Origin: Flavobacteriaceae bacterium UBA6268
GTDB taxonomy: Bacteria; Bacteroidota; Bacteroidia; Flavobacteriales; Flavobacteriaceae
Assembly (NCBI GenBank): GCA_002440705.1
Contig: DJVA01000053.1
Coordinates: 1-8,715 of the forward strand
Reading direction: 5' to 3'
Length of the DNA stretch: 8,715 bases
The notes below the pieces were generated by a model. The model was not told the DNA's origin. It saw only the letters and a program-made list of their open reading frames with translations, and searched no databases. Positions within the stretch are counted from its first letter, which is position 1, and the number at the start of each line of letters is the position of its first letter. This document shows positions 1 through 6,389 of the stretch, in pieces. The position numbers were made by a program, and so were the translations under genes.

Positions 1-138
1 TTGCCATTTATTTCAAATGTTAATAATAAATTAAAAAGACATACGTTATTACCATGCACTTATGGCGAATATTTGAGTGCAACAAATCAGGAAATTCCTG
101 AAAGGTGGTTCAAAGCCCGCCGCAAAAATGAAGTATAA
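1..138 (+). CDS. C-terminal fragment of an upstream gene, probably formimidoylglutamase (arginase family)
   Basis: Frame 1 is open from the first base to a TAA at 136-138, giving 45 residues of a protein whose start lies outside the window. The peptide contains KRHTLLPCTYGEYLSA and then EIPERWFKARRKNEV at the end. From memory this resembles the C-terminal tail of flavobacterial formimidoylglutamases (HutG-like arginase-family metallohydrolases of histidine breakdown), which have an RH-x-PC-x-Y-x-(D/E)-Y stretch followed by IP-(D/E)-x-W. None of the metal-binding motifs fall in this fragment, so the assignment rests on tail resemblance only. The gene reads toward gldK and ends 113 bp before it. 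I see no convincing terminator hairpin after it, only T tracts at 170-177 and 189-195. That a coding end is here is likely; the enzyme name is tentative. Confidence 0.5.
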   Translation: MPFISNVNNKLKRHTLLPCTYGEYLSATNQEIPERWFKARRKNEV

Positions 139-159
139 CCGTAAAATCAAGTGAATTAG

Positions 160-228
160 GATTTAAGGGTTTTTTTTCAAAAATGTTGTTTTTTTGAAAT
201 TTTATAAATAGGTTTACGCCCTTAAATC
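160..228. repeat. Perfect 10-bp inverted repeat upstream of gldK
   Basis: GATTTAAGGG at 160-169 is matched exactly in inverse by CCCTTAAATC at 219-228, separated by 49 bp of T-rich sequence. A second, nested pair lies outside it: AATTAGG at 154-160 and CCTAATT at 241-247. The right arm overlaps the inferred gldK transcription start (about 223). It could therefore act as DNA, such as an operator, or as RNA only in transcripts arriving from upstream. Chance cannot be excluded in AT-rich DNA. Confidence 0.4.
185..216 (+). promoter_or_regulatory. Candidate promoter of the gldKLMN operon
   Basis: TAGGTTTA at 209-216 matches seven of eight bases of the Bacteroidota -7 element TAnnTTTG. GTTG at 185-188, three of four bases of the TTTG -33 element, lies 20 bp upstream. 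The predicted start is near 223, giving a leader of about 29 nt before the gldK ATG. A second T-rich TTTG at 193-196 is only 12 bp away and does not fit the spacing. The match is imperfect, so this is the best candidate in the spacer rather than a secure call. Confidence 0.4.
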
Positions 229-251
229 TTATGACATTAACCTAATTACCT

Positions 252-1628
252 ATGAAGAAGTTAATTGCAATTACTGCGATGCTTGCCTTATTGTTTGGAT
301 GTAGCGGAAAAAAAGACCGCGGCGAATTGGTAGGAGCAAAGGGCAAAAAATGGTATCCCGAGAAACCTTACGGAATGACACTTATCCCCGGTGGCTCTTT
401 CATCATGGGTAAGTCAGACGACGACTTCGTTGCGGTGAACGATGCACCTACCAGGACCGTTACCGTTCGTTCCTTCTATATGGACGAGACCGAAATCACC
501 AATGCCGAGTACCGACAGTTTGTAAACTGGGTACGCGATTCCACAGTACGCTTGAAATTGGCCATCCTTGCCGATGAAGTGGGTGCTACACCCGGCGATG
601 GTGGAATTGGCGATTTTGCTTTCGTAGACCAAGAAAGTGAAGAGATGTCCCCATGGGACCAATACAATTATGACAATTATTTTGGGATGGGCGACGATTA
701 TTACGCAGGCCGAAAATTAAACCACGATGTGGATTTGATTTGGGATACTGCGGAATATCCTGATGAATACTACTCTGAGGTTATGGACACTATGTATATT
801 CCTGCAGAGGAAGCCTACAATGGCCAAAGAACCATAGACGTTACCAAATTGGTGTTCCAATATACTTATATGGACATCCAGGCTGCAGCTCGTGCCAAGG
901 GCAAAAACAGAAAAGATTTTATCAAGAAAGATACCATCGCCATTTACCCCGATACGACCGTTTGGATCAAAGATTTCAATTATTCTTACAATGAGCCCAT
1001 GCACAACGATTACTTCTGGCATGAAGCTTATGGGGATTATCCTGTAGTTGGAGTCAATTGGAAACAAGCCAAAGCTTTTTGTGCTTGGAGGACTTTGTAC
1101 AAAAACGCGTATCAAAAATCCCGAAACAGGCCTTATGTGAATTCTTTCCGACTTCCTAGTGAAGCCGAGTGGGAATACGCGGCCCGAGGAGGTCTGGAAT
1201 CTGCAACCTTCCCCTGGGGTGGGCCTTATGCCAAAAACGACCGTGGTTGTTTTATGGCCAATTTTAAACCACTTCGTGGAGATTATGCTGCAGACCAAGC
1301 ACTGTACACTGTAGAAGCTGATGCTTATGAGCCTAACGATTACGACTTGTACAATATGGCCGGAAACGTAAGTGAGTGGGTAGATTCTTCTTATGAAGCC
1401 AACTCTTACGAATACTCTTCAAGCTTCAACCCTAGTGTAAACGATCCCGAAAACATGCGTAAAGTCGTACGTGGTGGATCTTGGAAAGACGTGGCCTATT
1501 TCCTTCAGGTAAGTACCCGCGACTACGAATATGCCGATTCTGCGAGAAGTTACATCGGCTTTAGAACCGTACAGGATTATATGGGAACAGATGTTACCAT
1601 GAGCAAAAATTTTGGAGACGCCCGATAG
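252..1628 (+). CDS. gldK: GldK, type IX secretion outer-membrane ring lipoprotein
   Basis: GldK (PorK type) is an outer-membrane-anchored lipoprotein that forms the periplasmic ring of the type IX secretion and gliding machine with GldN. The 458-residue product, a normal length, starts with a lipoprotein signal: a hydrophobic stretch at 4-15 and a lipobox LFGC ending at Cys17. The rest is a formylglycine-generating-enzyme-like (SUMF1) fold. Its pieces are GMTLIPGGSFIMG (41-53), the FYMDETEITNAEYRQF region (75-90), YPVVGVNW (263-270), RLPSEAEWEYAARGG (300-314), the NMAGNVSEWV region (368-377), VVRGGSW (405-411) and GFRTV near 436-440. A long acidic, tyrosine-rich insertion spans about 110-250, typical of GldK. 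By eye, the two catalytic cysteines of true FGE fall on Phe417 and Thr422, so the fold is probably structural. It is first in the operon, 53 bp before gldL. Confidence 0.95.
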   Translation: MKKLIAITAMLALLFGCSGKKDRGELVGAKGKKWYPEKPYGMTLIPGGSFIMGKSDDDFVAVNDAPTRTVTVRSFYMDETEITNAEYRQFVNWVRDSTVRLKLAILADEVGATPGDGGIGDFAFVDQESEEMSPWDQYNYDNYFGMGDDYYAGRKLNHDVDLIWDTAEYPDEYYSEVMDTMYIPAEEAYNGQRTIDVTKLVFQYTYMDIQAAARAKGKNRKDFIKKDTIAIYPDTTVWIKDFNYSYNEPMHNDYFWHEAYGDYPVVGVNWKQAKAFCAWRTLYKNAYQKSRNRPYVNSFRLPSEAEWEYAARGGLESATFPWGGPYAKNDRGCFMANFKPLRGDYAADQALYTVEADAYEPNDYDLYNMAGNVSEWVDSSYEANSYEYSSSFNPSVNDPENMRKVVRGGSWKDVAYFLQVSTRDYEYADSARSYIGFRTVQDYMGTDVTMSKNFGDAR

Positions 1629-1681
1629 TCTTATTAATTCAATAGCAAACTTTAAACTTAACTTAACTTAAATAATGTATT

Positions 1682-2323
1682 ATGGCACAGTCAAAATCAT
1701 CTAAGAAACTTTTTAACATGGCCTACGGCCTTGGAGCATCTATTGTAATCCTCGGGGCTTTGTTTAAAATCCTTCACTGGGAGCTTGGACCTCTTAATGG
1801 GGGAATCCTCCTGGCAATTGGACTTATTACTGAAGCTATCATCTTCGCGATTTCCGCTTTCGAGCCTGTAGATGACGATTTGGATTGGTCTCTAGTATAT
1901 CCCGAATTGGCTGGAGGCAAATCAAAAGACAAAAAAGAACCCCAAGACGCCCAAGGTATCCTTTCCAAGAAATTGGATGAAATGTTGAAAGATGCCAAAA
2001 TCGATTCAGAACTGATGACCAGCCTTGGAGATAGCATCCGTTCTTTCGAAGGCGCTGCCAAAAATATGGCTCCTACTTCTGAAGCTATGAACGCTACCAA
2101 AAAGTACAGTGAAGAAATGGCTTTGGCCGCTGCACAAATGGAATCTTTGAACAGCTTGTACAAAGTTCAGGTAGAGTCTACCAGCCGTCAGGCAGAAGTG
2201 AACGAGCGTGTTGCTGAAAATGCAGAACAATTGAAAGCCCAAATGGAGCACTTGGCTTCCAACCTTTCTTCTTTGAACGGTATTTACGGAGGCATGCTTT
2301 CAGCAATGTCTAACAGAAACTAA
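1682..2323 (+). CDS. gldL: GldL, inner-membrane motor subunit of type IX secretion/gliding
   Basis: GldL forms, with GldM, the proton-motive-force-driven motor in the inner membrane that powers type IX secretion and gliding. The protein is 213 residues, the expected size. Two hydrophobic helices are visible, about 12-30 and 39-60, joined by a short loop around HWELGP. The membrane part carries the polar residues characteristic of the family: Tyr15, Lys29, His32, Glu51 and Glu61. Glu51 in the second helix appears to correspond to the glutamate known to be essential in Flavobacterium johnsoniae GldL (Glu49, offset by two; judged by eye). Residues from about 93 onward are cytoplasmic, polar and helical, with heptad-like stretches at 140-200 suggesting coiled coil. 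An ATG at 1675 is out of frame; 1682 keeps the full first helix. The gene lies 53 bp after gldK and 38 bp before gldM. Confidence 0.95.
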   Translation: MAQSKSSKKLFNMAYGLGASIVILGALFKILHWELGPLNGGILLAIGLITEAIIFAISAFEPVDDDLDWSLVYPELAGGKSKDKKEPQDAQGILSKKLDEMLKDAKIDSELMTSLGDSIRSFEGAAKNMAPTSEAMNATKKYSEEMALAAAQMESLNSLYKVQVESTSRQAEVNERVAENAEQLKAQMEHLASNLSSLNGIYGGMLSAMSNRN

Positions 2324-2361
2324 TTGTTTTCCCTCAACATTAATCTTTAAAAAACAGAAAA

Positions 2362-3930
2362 ATGGCACAAGGAAAACTATCCCCGCGGCAGAAGATGATC
2401 AACCTCATGTATTTGGTGTTCATCGCTATGCTGGCACTCAACATGTCCAAGGAAGTATTATCGGCCTTTGGATTGCTTGATAAGAAAATTTCTGATGCTA
2501 CAGTTGCTACAAACCAAAGGAATACAGCCTTTATGGAAAGTCTAGCTACCAAAGCTTCAGAACAACCAGAACAGTTTGGCCCCGTTAAAGCAAAAGCCGA
2601 TCAAGTAAGTGAAATATCATCAACCCTCAACAGCTATTTAGAAAGCTTGAAGACGGGGATGATGGCCACTGTCAAGGCTGATGAACAAGAGAATTATGAA
2701 GTTCAGGATAAGCCGGATTTTTTGGATAACCTCTTCTTCAAAGGTGATAAGTTAAAGCCTGAAGGGCAAGAATTTTTGGATAAAATAAATACTTACCGTA
2801 CCGACATGCTTGCGGTATTGGGTAATGATTATCCAGATATCAAAGCTTCCATCGAAAGTAATTTCTCTACTGAACCTGTTAAAAGAGGTGATGGAGTAAC
2901 GGTTGATTGGTTAAACTATCACTATGAAGGGTTTCCATTGGTTGCTTCCAAAACCAAATTGACCTCGCTTCAAAATGATATTCAAGTAACTAAGAATGAG
3001 CTTCTGTCCAAAATGTTGGCAGGTAAAACAGAACTAATGATTTCTGCTACTCAATACAATACGTTATTGGAACAAGCAAAATCTGCTTTCTATGCCGGAG
3101 AACCTTTTGATGGAGGCATTGTTTTAGGGCGTAAGGATCCGAACACAAAGCCAAACCGTGTAGAGTTGACCCTTGACGGTAGACCTTTAACTGCAGAACA
3201 ATACACCATTGAAAATGGTAAAGTGAAGTTAAATATCAGTGCAGGTGCTGCCGGTGACCACAAAATTGAAGGGAATTTAATATTTACTGAAAATGGTAAA
3301 GACATTGAAATCCCTGTCAGCGCAACGTTTGCAACCATTACCAAGCCCAACTCGGCAGTAATCTCTGCTGATAAAATGAACGTGGTGTATCGCGGCGTGG
3401 ACAACCCTATGACGATTTCCATTCCTGGTATTCCTGATAACAAAGTGTCTGCTTCAGCCGAAGGGTTGAGCAAAGCTTCTGGAAGTAAGTACGTCATGCG
3501 ACCTGGAGGTGGAAGAACCGTGAGCATCAATGCCCGTGGTACTTTGCCAGATGGAGCTGCCGTAAACACTACCTCAGAGTTTCGTATCAAGGATATTCCA
3601 CGTCCTGTGGGAACCATTCGTGGGGAAACCGGCGAGGGTGCTTGTGTGCGCATGCAACGTCAAGGACTTGAGATTGCCAGCGTGGGTGCCATGTTGGAAG
3701 ATTTCGATTTCGACTTGAGTTTGGGTGTTACGGGCTTTAGCTTCAAAGTATCCGGACAGCCTACCGTAGTGGTGAGTGGTAACAAATTGAATGCCCAGGC
3801 CAAAAGTGCGCTAAACCGTGCCAAGCGTGGTGAAACCGTTCAGATTTTTGATATCAACGCCAAGATTTCTGCAAATTCTGGATACAAATTGAAAAAGATT
3901 TCCCCAATTTGTGTTGAATTAACAAATTAA
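2362..3930 (+). CDS. gldM: GldM, inner-membrane-anchored periplasmic shaft of the type IX motor
   Basis: GldM is the partner of GldL. Its single N-terminal helix sits inside the GldL ring, and its long periplasmic part carries torque or conformational change to the GldK/GldN ring. The 522-residue product opens with the family signature LSPRQKMINLMYLVFIAMLALN (positions 6-27). This contains Arg9 and Tyr17, residues conserved in the motor core, and the membrane helix at about 13-29. An alpha-helical region follows to about residue 225 (domain D1). Beta-rich segments then fit the known domains D2 (about 225-325), D3 (about 326-412) and D4 (about 413-522). D4 starts after the IPRPVGTIRG segment (412-420). 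These boundaries are by eye. No truncation or frameshift is visible. It lies 38 bp after gldL and 13 bp before gldN, consistent with co-transcription. Confidence 0.95.
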   Translation: MAQGKLSPRQKMINLMYLVFIAMLALNMSKEVLSAFGLLDKKISDATVATNQRNTAFMESLATKASEQPEQFGPVKAKADQVSEISSTLNSYLESLKTGMMATVKADEQENYEVQDKPDFLDNLFFKGDKLKPEGQEFLDKINTYRTDMLAVLGNDYPDIKASIESNFSTEPVKRGDGVTVDWLNYHYEGFPLVASKTKLTSLQNDIQVTKNELLSKMLAGKTELMISATQYNTLLEQAKSAFYAGEPFDGGIVLGRKDPNTKPNRVELTLDGRPLTAEQYTIENGKVKLNISAGAAGDHKIEGNLIFTENGKDIEIPVSATFATITKPNSAVISADKMNVVYRGVDNPMTISIPGIPDNKVSASAEGLSKASGSKYVMRPGGGRTVSINARGTLPDGAAVNTTSEFRIKDIPRPVGTIRGETGEGACVRMQRQGLEIASVGAMLEDFDFDLSLGVTGFSFKVSGQPTVVVSGNKLNAQAKSALNRAKRGETVQIFDINAKISANSGYKLKKISPICVELTN

Positions 3931-3943
3931 GAAAACTAAAATT

Positions 3944-4843
3944 ATGAGCTTTAAAAATGTTGTTTTATGCGTCCTGGGTGTGCTGGTGAGTGCGAGCGCT
4001 GCTGCACAAATCAACATCCTTAATGCCAAGACTCCCGATGAGATTGGTGTTAAGACCGAGGAGCAAATCGCTTACGACAATGACAATCCGTTGCCCTATG
4101 GATATGTCGACGAGCGTGATGTCCTTTGGTCCAAGACCACCTGGGAGATCATTGACCTCGATGAGCGGGTGAACTTCCCATTGTATTATCCCATCGATAC
4201 CAACAACATTGGAGCTGAAAGACGTTCGTTGTACGATGTATTGGTGAGAGGTGTCAAGGACGGTACCATCGATCATGTATATGCCGATTCCTATTTTACC
4301 GAAAAAAGGACCTTAAAAGATCTGGAAGCTTCCCTTGTGTACTCTGATACCACCGATATTGGTATTGAGCAGTACAATGCCGAAGGAAAAGTGGATCCTG
4401 AGTACATCCGTAAGTTTACCTTGGATGCCGGTGATGTAGAAGAATACCGCATTCGTGGTGTATGGTATTTGGACAAGCGCCAAGGAGAACTTCGTTACCG
4501 CCTATTAGGAATTTGTCCTGTGGCAAACGAGGCACGCTCCAAAGCCTTTCCCGATGATGGGGTAGATGCCAAGGTAGAACTTTTTTGGGTTTGGTTCCCA
4601 GATGCACGCCCTGTGCTCCATAAAGCCAAGGCTTTTAACCGTAAGAATACGGCGCAGCCTATTTCCTTCGACCATTTGTTGAATGCACGCAGGTTCAATG
4701 CCGTGATTTACAAAGAGGATAACGTTTATGGAGACCGTGGTGTTGCGGATTACATCAGTGATAACGCACTGATGCAATTGCTGGAGTCCGATCGTATAAA
4801 AGAACAAATTCGCAATATCGAAATTGACCTCTGGAATTACTAA
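3944..4843 (+). CDS. gldN: GldN, periplasmic ring component of type IX secretion
   Basis: GldN (PorN type) is a periplasmic protein that joins GldK in the ring beneath the outer membrane and contacts the GldM shaft. The product is 299 residues, normal for the family. It begins with a classical signal peptide, MSFKN followed by a hydrophobic stretch at 6-16, with probable signal peptidase I cleavage after ASAAA (Ala21), before QINIL. The mature part shows GldN-like blocks: DERDVLWSKTTWEIIDLDERVN (57-78), FPLYYP (78-83), the SLYDVL region (95-100), VWYLDKRQGELRYRLLGICP (173-192) and ELFWVWFPDARPVL (212-225). The start follows the gldM stop by 13 bp, with an A-rich leader and no Shine-Dalgarno site. 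It is the last gene of the operon, and a strong terminator begins 23 bp after its stop. Confidence 0.95.
   Translation: MSFKNVVLCVLGVLVSASAAAQINILNAKTPDEIGVKTEEQIAYDNDNPLPYGYVDERDVLWSKTTWEIIDLDERVNFPLYYPIDTNNIGAERRSLYDVLVRGVKDGTIDHVYADSYFTEKRTLKDLEASLVYSDTTDIGIEQYNAEGKVDPEYIRKFTLDAGDVEEYRIRGVWYLDKRQGELRYRLLGICPVANEARSKAFPDDGVDAKVELFWVWFPDARPVLHKAKAFNRKNTAQPISFDHLLNARRFNAVIYKEDNVYGDRGVADYISDNALMQLLESDRIKEQIRNIEIDLWNY
4753..4774 (+). other. Perfect 8-bp hairpin inside the 3' end of gldN
   Basis: CATCAGTG (4753-4760) and CACTGATG (4767-4774) are exact inverted repeats around a 6-nt loop, about 70 nt before the gldN stop. It is not followed by a T tract, so it is not a terminator. It could slow 3' decay of the operon mRNA or be chance within coding sequence. 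Confidence 0.35.
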
Positions 4844-4865
4844 TTCATGTGGTCCTAATACTATC

Positions 4866-4900
4866 AAAACCCTCCCGCTTGTGCCTCGGAGGGTTTTTTT
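4866..4900 (+). terminator. Intrinsic terminator of the gldKLMN operon
   Basis: A GC-rich stem pairs CCCTCC (4870-4875) with GGAGGG (4888-4893) across a 12-nt loop. It is followed by seven T (4894-4900), and AAAA at 4866-4869 can extend the stem into the T tract. It sits 23 bp after the gldN stop and ends exactly at the ATG of the next gene, so the 3' arm GGAGGG also has Shine-Dalgarno form and spacing for that gene. Confidence 0.9.
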
Positions 4901-5947
4901 ATGAATAAACTTGATTACATAGTCGTTGGATTGGGAATTGCCGGCATTGCATTTTGTGAGCAGCTTTTTGCCCATGGAAAACGTTTTGTTGTTGTTGATT
5001 CGGGTAAAGGAAACGCAACTAGTATTGCTGCGGGAACCATTAATCCTATTGTTTTGAAACGGTTTACGGGGGTTTGGAACGTCGAACATTTTCTTCCCAG
5101 CGCCAAGGAGTTTTTCAAAAAAATTGAAAAGAGAACGGGGATTCCATTTTTTTGGGATGCCCATTTTTATCGAATTTTGCATAGCGTTGAAGAACAGAAT
5201 GATTGGATAATGGCCAGTGATCAAAAAAAGCTTGCACCTTATTTAACTCCCGAGATTCTAAAAAATGAAAACCCCAATCTTAATGTACCTTATGGCTTTG
5301 GAAAAGTCAATCAGGGTATACGGGTCAACACTACATTGCTTTTAGATGCCTACAGAAGCCATTTGCGAGAAAATGGAACGCTTTTCGAGAGCCAATTTGA
5401 GTACAATAAGTTGTGTTCTTCCAAGTCCGGAAATTCCTATCAACATTTCCTTGCAGAAAAAATCGTCTTTGCTGAAGGGGTTGGAGCCCTCAAGAATCCC
5501 TATTTTAATTCAGGAATGCTTTTGCCGAGGAAAGGGGAATATGTAACGTTCAAATCTCCCGAATTGCAATTGGATAAGATTGTGAAAGGACCCTATTTTA
5601 TTATTCCTGAAGGGAATGATCTTTACAAGATAGGAGCTACCCTAGACAGAAACGACCAAACGCCTCAACCTACAAAAAAAGCCAGATTGGAATTGGAACA
5701 GGCCTTAAAAAAAATGATCCAATGCTCCTATCAAGTAGTTGGGCAAAGTTTTGGTTTTCGTCCAACAGTCAGGGACAGGAGGCCACTACTTGGAAGGTTG
5801 AACGGTTTGCATCAAGCATTTGTGTTTAATGGATTGGGCACCCGTGGTATTCTTGGAGCTTCAAGTTTGGCGCAACAATTATTCAACTTGATTGAGGAAG
5901 GAACGCCTCTTCCAAAGGAAATCGACATCCAGCGATTTACTTCTTAG
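4901..5947 (+). CDS. FAD-dependent oxidoreductase, DAO family
   Basis: The 348-residue product is an FAD-binding amine/amino-acid oxidoreductase of the DAO type. It opens with a Rossmann beta strand and the dinucleotide motif GLGIAG (10-15), with an acidic residue at the end of the second strand (VVVD, Asp33). The segment SIAAGTINPI (41-50) fits the flavin-contact region. The C-terminal hallmark GFRPTVRDRRPLLG (285-298) is followed by FNGLGTRGILGAS (309-321), as in glycine oxidases and the MnmC oxidoreductase domain. The substrate cannot be read from sequence. The ATG at 4901 is the only usable start: in-frame codons back to a TAA at 4856-4858 contain no other start, and a later start would destroy the FAD motif. 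The gene abuts the gldN terminator and has no clear promoter of its own. Its end overlaps the opposite-strand DUF983 gene by 11 bp. Confidence 0.85.
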   Translation: MNKLDYIVVGLGIAGIAFCEQLFAHGKRFVVVDSGKGNATSIAAGTINPIVLKRFTGVWNVEHFLPSAKEFFKKIEKRTGIPFFWDAHFYRILHSVEEQNDWIMASDQKKLAPYLTPEILKNENPNLNVPYGFGKVNQGIRVNTTLLLDAYRSHLRENGTLFESQFEYNKLCSSKSGNSYQHFLAEKIVFAEGVGALKNPYFNSGMLLPRKGEYVTFKSPELQLDKIVKGPYFIIPEGNDLYKIGATLDRNDQTPQPTKKARLELEQALKKMIQCSYQVVGQSFGFRPTVRDRRPLLGRLNGLHQAFVFNGLGTRGILGASSLAQQLFNLIEEGTPLPKEIDIQRFTS

Positions 5948-6317
5948 CCTTTTCCGGATCGTATTTAAAAAAAATATTGATCCATATATTTCTCGAAAGT
6001 CTTAAAATAATTGGAAGGCATATAATTAATGTTCCTACGATGGCCAGGAACGAAGCAAGCCTTCCCCATCCCAAAAAGAAAAAGGAAATAACAAAGGCAG
6101 CAACCGCAAAGGCAATACCTACTGCATAACTTACATACATGGCTCCGTAAAAAAAGGAAGGTTCTATTTTGTATTTAGTACCACAATGCTCACAACGATC
6201 GTACATTTTTAAGGTTTCGGAAGGAAGGTAAGGATTGGACGATTGATACATCTTGCCTGTATGGCAAACTGGACATTTGCCAGTTAGGATACTATAGAGT
6301 TTGGTTTCTTTAAACAA
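5937..6317 (-). CDS. DUF983 family zinc-ribbon membrane protein
   Basis: This is a small protein of 126 residues with a DUF983 layout: an N-terminal cysteine pair CPVC (15-18), a second pair CEHC (42-45) that together resemble a zinc ribbon, and two hydrophobic helices at about 56-81 and 86-107. The C-terminal tail is lysine-rich (DPEKAKK). The family's function is unknown. The start is a TTG (complement of 6315-6317). No in-frame ATG lies between it and an upstream TAA, and the first internal Met (residue 23) would remove the first cysteine pair. The gene converges on the oxidoreductase with an 11-bp tail overlap, and it diverges from the ABC-F gene. A perfect -7-like box TAATTTTG lies upstream on the minus strand at 6350-6343. 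Confidence 0.85.
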   Translation of the reverse strand: MFKETKLYSILTGKCPVCHTGKMYQSSNPYLPSETLKMYDRCEHCGTKYKIEPSFFYGAMYVSYAVGIAFAVAAFVISFFFLGWGRLASFLAIVGTLIICLPIILRLSRNIWINIFFKYDPEKAKK

Positions 6318-6342
6318 GGGTCTAGCAATTTTTTTCCCGTCA

Positions 6343-6350
6343 CAAAATTA
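6343..6350 (-). promoter_or_regulatory. Candidate -7 element for the DUF983 gene
   Basis: On the minus strand this reads TAATTTTG, a full match to TAnnTTTG. The predicted start is near 6336, leaving a leader of about 19 nt before the TTG start. The nearest TTTG (complement of 6376-6379) is 25 bp upstream, longer than the usual 19 or so, so the -33 element is uncertain. Confidence 0.45.
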
Positions 6351-6352
6351 AG

Positions 6353-6360
6353 CATCTTTG
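6353..6360 (+). promoter_or_regulatory. Candidate -7 element for the ABC-F gene
   Basis: CATCTTTG matches seven of eight bases of TAnnTTTG and is followed by C, as is common in Bacteroidota. Transcription would start near 6367, about 23 nt before the ATG at 6390. The expected -33 position falls in a T run (6329-6335), with three of four bases of TTTG. The box is only 2 bp from the opposite-strand box of DUF983. Confidence 0.45.
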
Positions 6361-6389
6361 CACAATTGTTTGTTACAAATGTTACTTAG

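Noticed and set aside
170..195. T8 and T7 tracts considered as a terminator for the left-edge gene
   Set aside because: No GC-rich hairpin directly precedes either tract; only a weak 4-bp AACC/GGTT pairing could form.
717..1298. 193-codon minus-strand open frame inside gldK
   Set aside because: It is antisense to the FGE-like domain of GldK and shows no recognisable motif or upstream signal.
1656..1670. Three tandem ACTTA units between gldK and gldL
   Set aside because: They are short and AT-rich, in a spacer where low complexity is expected; no structure or promoter boxes accompany them.
3090..3653. 187-codon minus-strand open frame inside gldM
   Set aside because: It is antisense to the conserved D2-D4 part of GldM, with low-complexity proline/serine-rich translation typical of a shadow frame.
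4505..5224. 239-codon open frame on the minus strand across the gldN end and oxidoreductase start
   Set aside because: It runs antisense through two well-supported genes and straight across the gldN terminator. It shows no recognisable family.
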